A stretch of DNA of 64,000 nt. Source: Desulfuromonadaceae bacterium (GTDB lineage Bacteria; Desulfobacterota; Desulfuromonadia; Geobacterales; Pseudopelobacteraceae). The translations under genes were made by a program, and so were the position numbers. The stretch is taken from positions 53,751-117,750 of the forward strand of contig JAQTZV010000017.1 of assembly GCA_028687585.1 (NCBI GenBank). Reading direction: 5' to 3'. This document shows positions 63,019-64,000 of the stretch, piece by piece (position 1 is the first letter of the stretch; each line of letters begins with the position of its first letter). Below the pieces are notes generated by a model, which ran no database searches, was not told where the DNA came from, and saw only the letters and a list, made by a program, of their open reading frames with translations.

Positions 63019-63230
63019 ATGCATAAGATTATTGTTATTTGAATGCTGGCAGTAACCGTCACCTTCTGCTCTTTTTGTGGCTGCACGAAAGAACCCACTC
63101 GGAAGGCAGACCCTCCTTAAACAGAATCGGCCCCGAAGCACTTGCCGTAATCCGCCTGAGCAGGCTCAATAATTGTACGACTCTGTATCAGGCGATTGGT
63201 GGTGCTATGTCATCAAAAGCCGTGCAGTAG
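63019..63230 (+). pseudogene. degraded lipoprotein, possibly outer-membrane efflux factor
   Basis: A first piece encodes a lipoprotein-like signal (MLAVTVTFCSFCGCTKEP) interrupted by a TGA after codon 7. After a TAA at 63118, a second piece reads LNNCTTLYQAIGGAM, which resembles the C-terminus of RND outer-membrane factors. If related, most of the gene is deleted. The stretch 63,231-63,453 shows no gene. Weak assignment. Confidence 0.3.
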
Positions 63231-63453
63231 GAATTGTTATTGTTTCGTACAAAAGTAGCTTCCAGCAGGATCTGTACTTGTTTTAACACCCTCACCTGCA
63301 ACTGTCATGGCTGTCCACCGAATATTGACTATCACGGCGTGACAAGAGTATAAACTCAAACAAGACTATTTAAATCTTCTTTTAAATTTATAAAGTGGCA
63401 TGATATAATTCCAGCTAGGAAGTCAGCATAAATTTTACTACTGGAGGTGTAAC

Positions 63454-63861
63454 TTGGCTTCATTAGTCTGGAACAACAAATTAAATCCTACTGTTGATTT
63501 ACTGAATATACATTTTAATAAAATTGATGAATGTGTGAAGTCTATTAATGACGATATACTGGATACAAATTGTGGTTGTGAGCACACAGGTGATTTGATA
63601 AACCAGCTTGAACAACTTTATCAATTGCAGTTCATGTATGAAGAAAAATTATTGGAAGGGCTGAGTTACCCGCTAGCTGATAAACAGAAAGATTTTCACA
63701 AATCATTTCTTAGATCGTTTGAGCAATTCAAGCAAAAAAGTGACCAGTGCCACTCTCCAACTTTTATTAATGATTTTAATGAACTTAGATTGGATTTGGT
63801 CTCAAACATGAATAACAAAACAATGGAGCTATGTGATTTTATAATCAATAGTTATTGTTGA
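63454..63861 (+). CDS. hemerythrin-like protein with incomplete metal ligands
   Basis: The 135-residue protein has the four-helix hemerythrin pattern: LVWNNKLNPTVDLLNIHFNKI (first His), QFMYEEKLLEGLSYP and KQKDFHKSFLRSFEQF. Several His ligands of canonical bacteriohemerythrin are Gln or missing (HF to QF; first H of HxxxH to Q). Oxygen binding is thus doubtful. The start is a TTG with GGAGG upstream. Codon use is more AT-rich than in the oxidase operon. Confidence 0.65.
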   Translation: MASLVWNNKLNPTVDLLNIHFNKIDECVKSINDDILDTNCGCEHTGDLINQLEQLYQLQFMYEEKLLEGLSYPLADKQKDFHKSFLRSFEQFKQKSDQCHSPTFINDFNELRLDLVSNMNNKTMELCDFIINSYC

Positions 63862-63874
63862 CTTTGTTCAAAGC

Positions 63875-63900
63875 GGACCTGTAAATAGTTTTGTGTAAAT
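63875..63900. repeat. IS256-family terminal inverted repeat
   Basis: GGACCTGTAAATAGTTTTGT followed by GTAAAT is a typical IS256-family end. It is 17 bp from the stop of the transposase that runs off the right edge and matches the solo end at 11,624-11,647. Confidence 0.75.
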
Positions 63901-63917
63901 GGTTCTGGGTTTCGGTT

Positions 63918-64000
63918 TTAAAGATTTGGCATTCTGTCTTCAAATAGAATGGAAAAACGATTCATGGCGGCTTTCCAGTCCCTGATCGGCAGGGTCCATT
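63918..64000 (-). CDS. IS256-family transposase, C-terminal end (cut by window edge)
   Basis: On the minus strand the last codons read WTLPIRDWKAAMNRFSILF then EDRMPNL and stop, the conserved C-terminus of IS256-family transposases. Only about 27 codons are visible. Unlike the copy at 8693, this end has Trp where the older copy has a stop codon. Confidence 0.85.
   Translation of the reverse strand, partial: WTLPIRDWKAAMNRFSILFEDRMPNL

Overview
The window looks like a chromosomal stretch of an anaerobic or microaerobic deltaproteobacterium of the Geobacter/Desulfuromonadota kind. This is inferred from gene content: a Sco plus caa3-type oxidase cluster, an AsmA/DUF1318 pair, corrinoid one-carbon metabolism, NAD-type formate dehydrogenase, TonB-dependent B12 uptake and a selenoprotein. 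No 16S or other phylogenetic marker is present.

Region 1 (about 1-35,045) reads as an accreted accessory region built around a corrinoid-dependent methyl-oxidation module. It holds an MFS transporter, a UroD-family methyltransferase, two paralogous corrinoid proteins, IclR and sigma-54 regulators, and a long co-directional operon (13,906-26,777). The operon encodes a MetH-activation-like protein, a MetV-MetF fusion, a corrinoid protein, a corrinoid-reactivating ferredoxin/ASKHA protein, a methyl-THF methyltransferase, an amidohydrolase, FolD, FolE2 and a two-gene formate dehydrogenase. Read as a pathway: methyl group to corrinoid to methyl-THF to methylene-THF to formyl-THF to formate to CO2. 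No formate-THF ligase or PurU is visible. Two cobalamin riboswitches and a btuB-btuF-btuC-btuD-tonB operon follow and would supply the cofactor. The region is scarred: an IS1182-family element interrupts a small DUF4405-like membrane gene with a 4-bp target duplication; a tetR gene is split by a 3-kb segment carrying a dead IS256-family transposase and an intact chemotaxis receptor; an SDR gene is frameshifted at a G tract; and an IS21-type istB fragment remains. The region ends with a tyrosine integrase next to the 3' part of a tRNA-Leu(GAG), which I interpret as an attachment site of an island extending leftwards beyond position 1.

Region 2 (about 35,050-40,600) has a degraded second integrase beside the tRNA fragment, then a giant AsmA/YdbH-like protein, a DUF1318 lipoprotein and a RuvC-fold protein.

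Region 3 (about 40,600-48,600, minus strand) contains a tight six-gene operon: mercuric-reductase-like flavoprotein, VTT membrane protein, an unannotated Sec (UGA)-containing peroxiredoxin-like protein, EamA transporter, ArsS-type radical SAM enzyme and DUF3047 protein. Beyond it are SRPBCC, DUF302 and AhpD-like genes and a TetR regulator with a palindromic operator.

Region 4 (about 48,700-64,000) holds an aconitase, a ferritin-like protein, a stand-alone MerA, a MASE3 sensor-like protein, DoxX, a rhodanese-YceI fusion, pirin, and a sco-ctaD-ctaE-ctaF-ctaC-ctaB oxidase cluster. Last come a degenerate hemerythrin-like protein and the 3' end of an IS256-family element running off the right edge.
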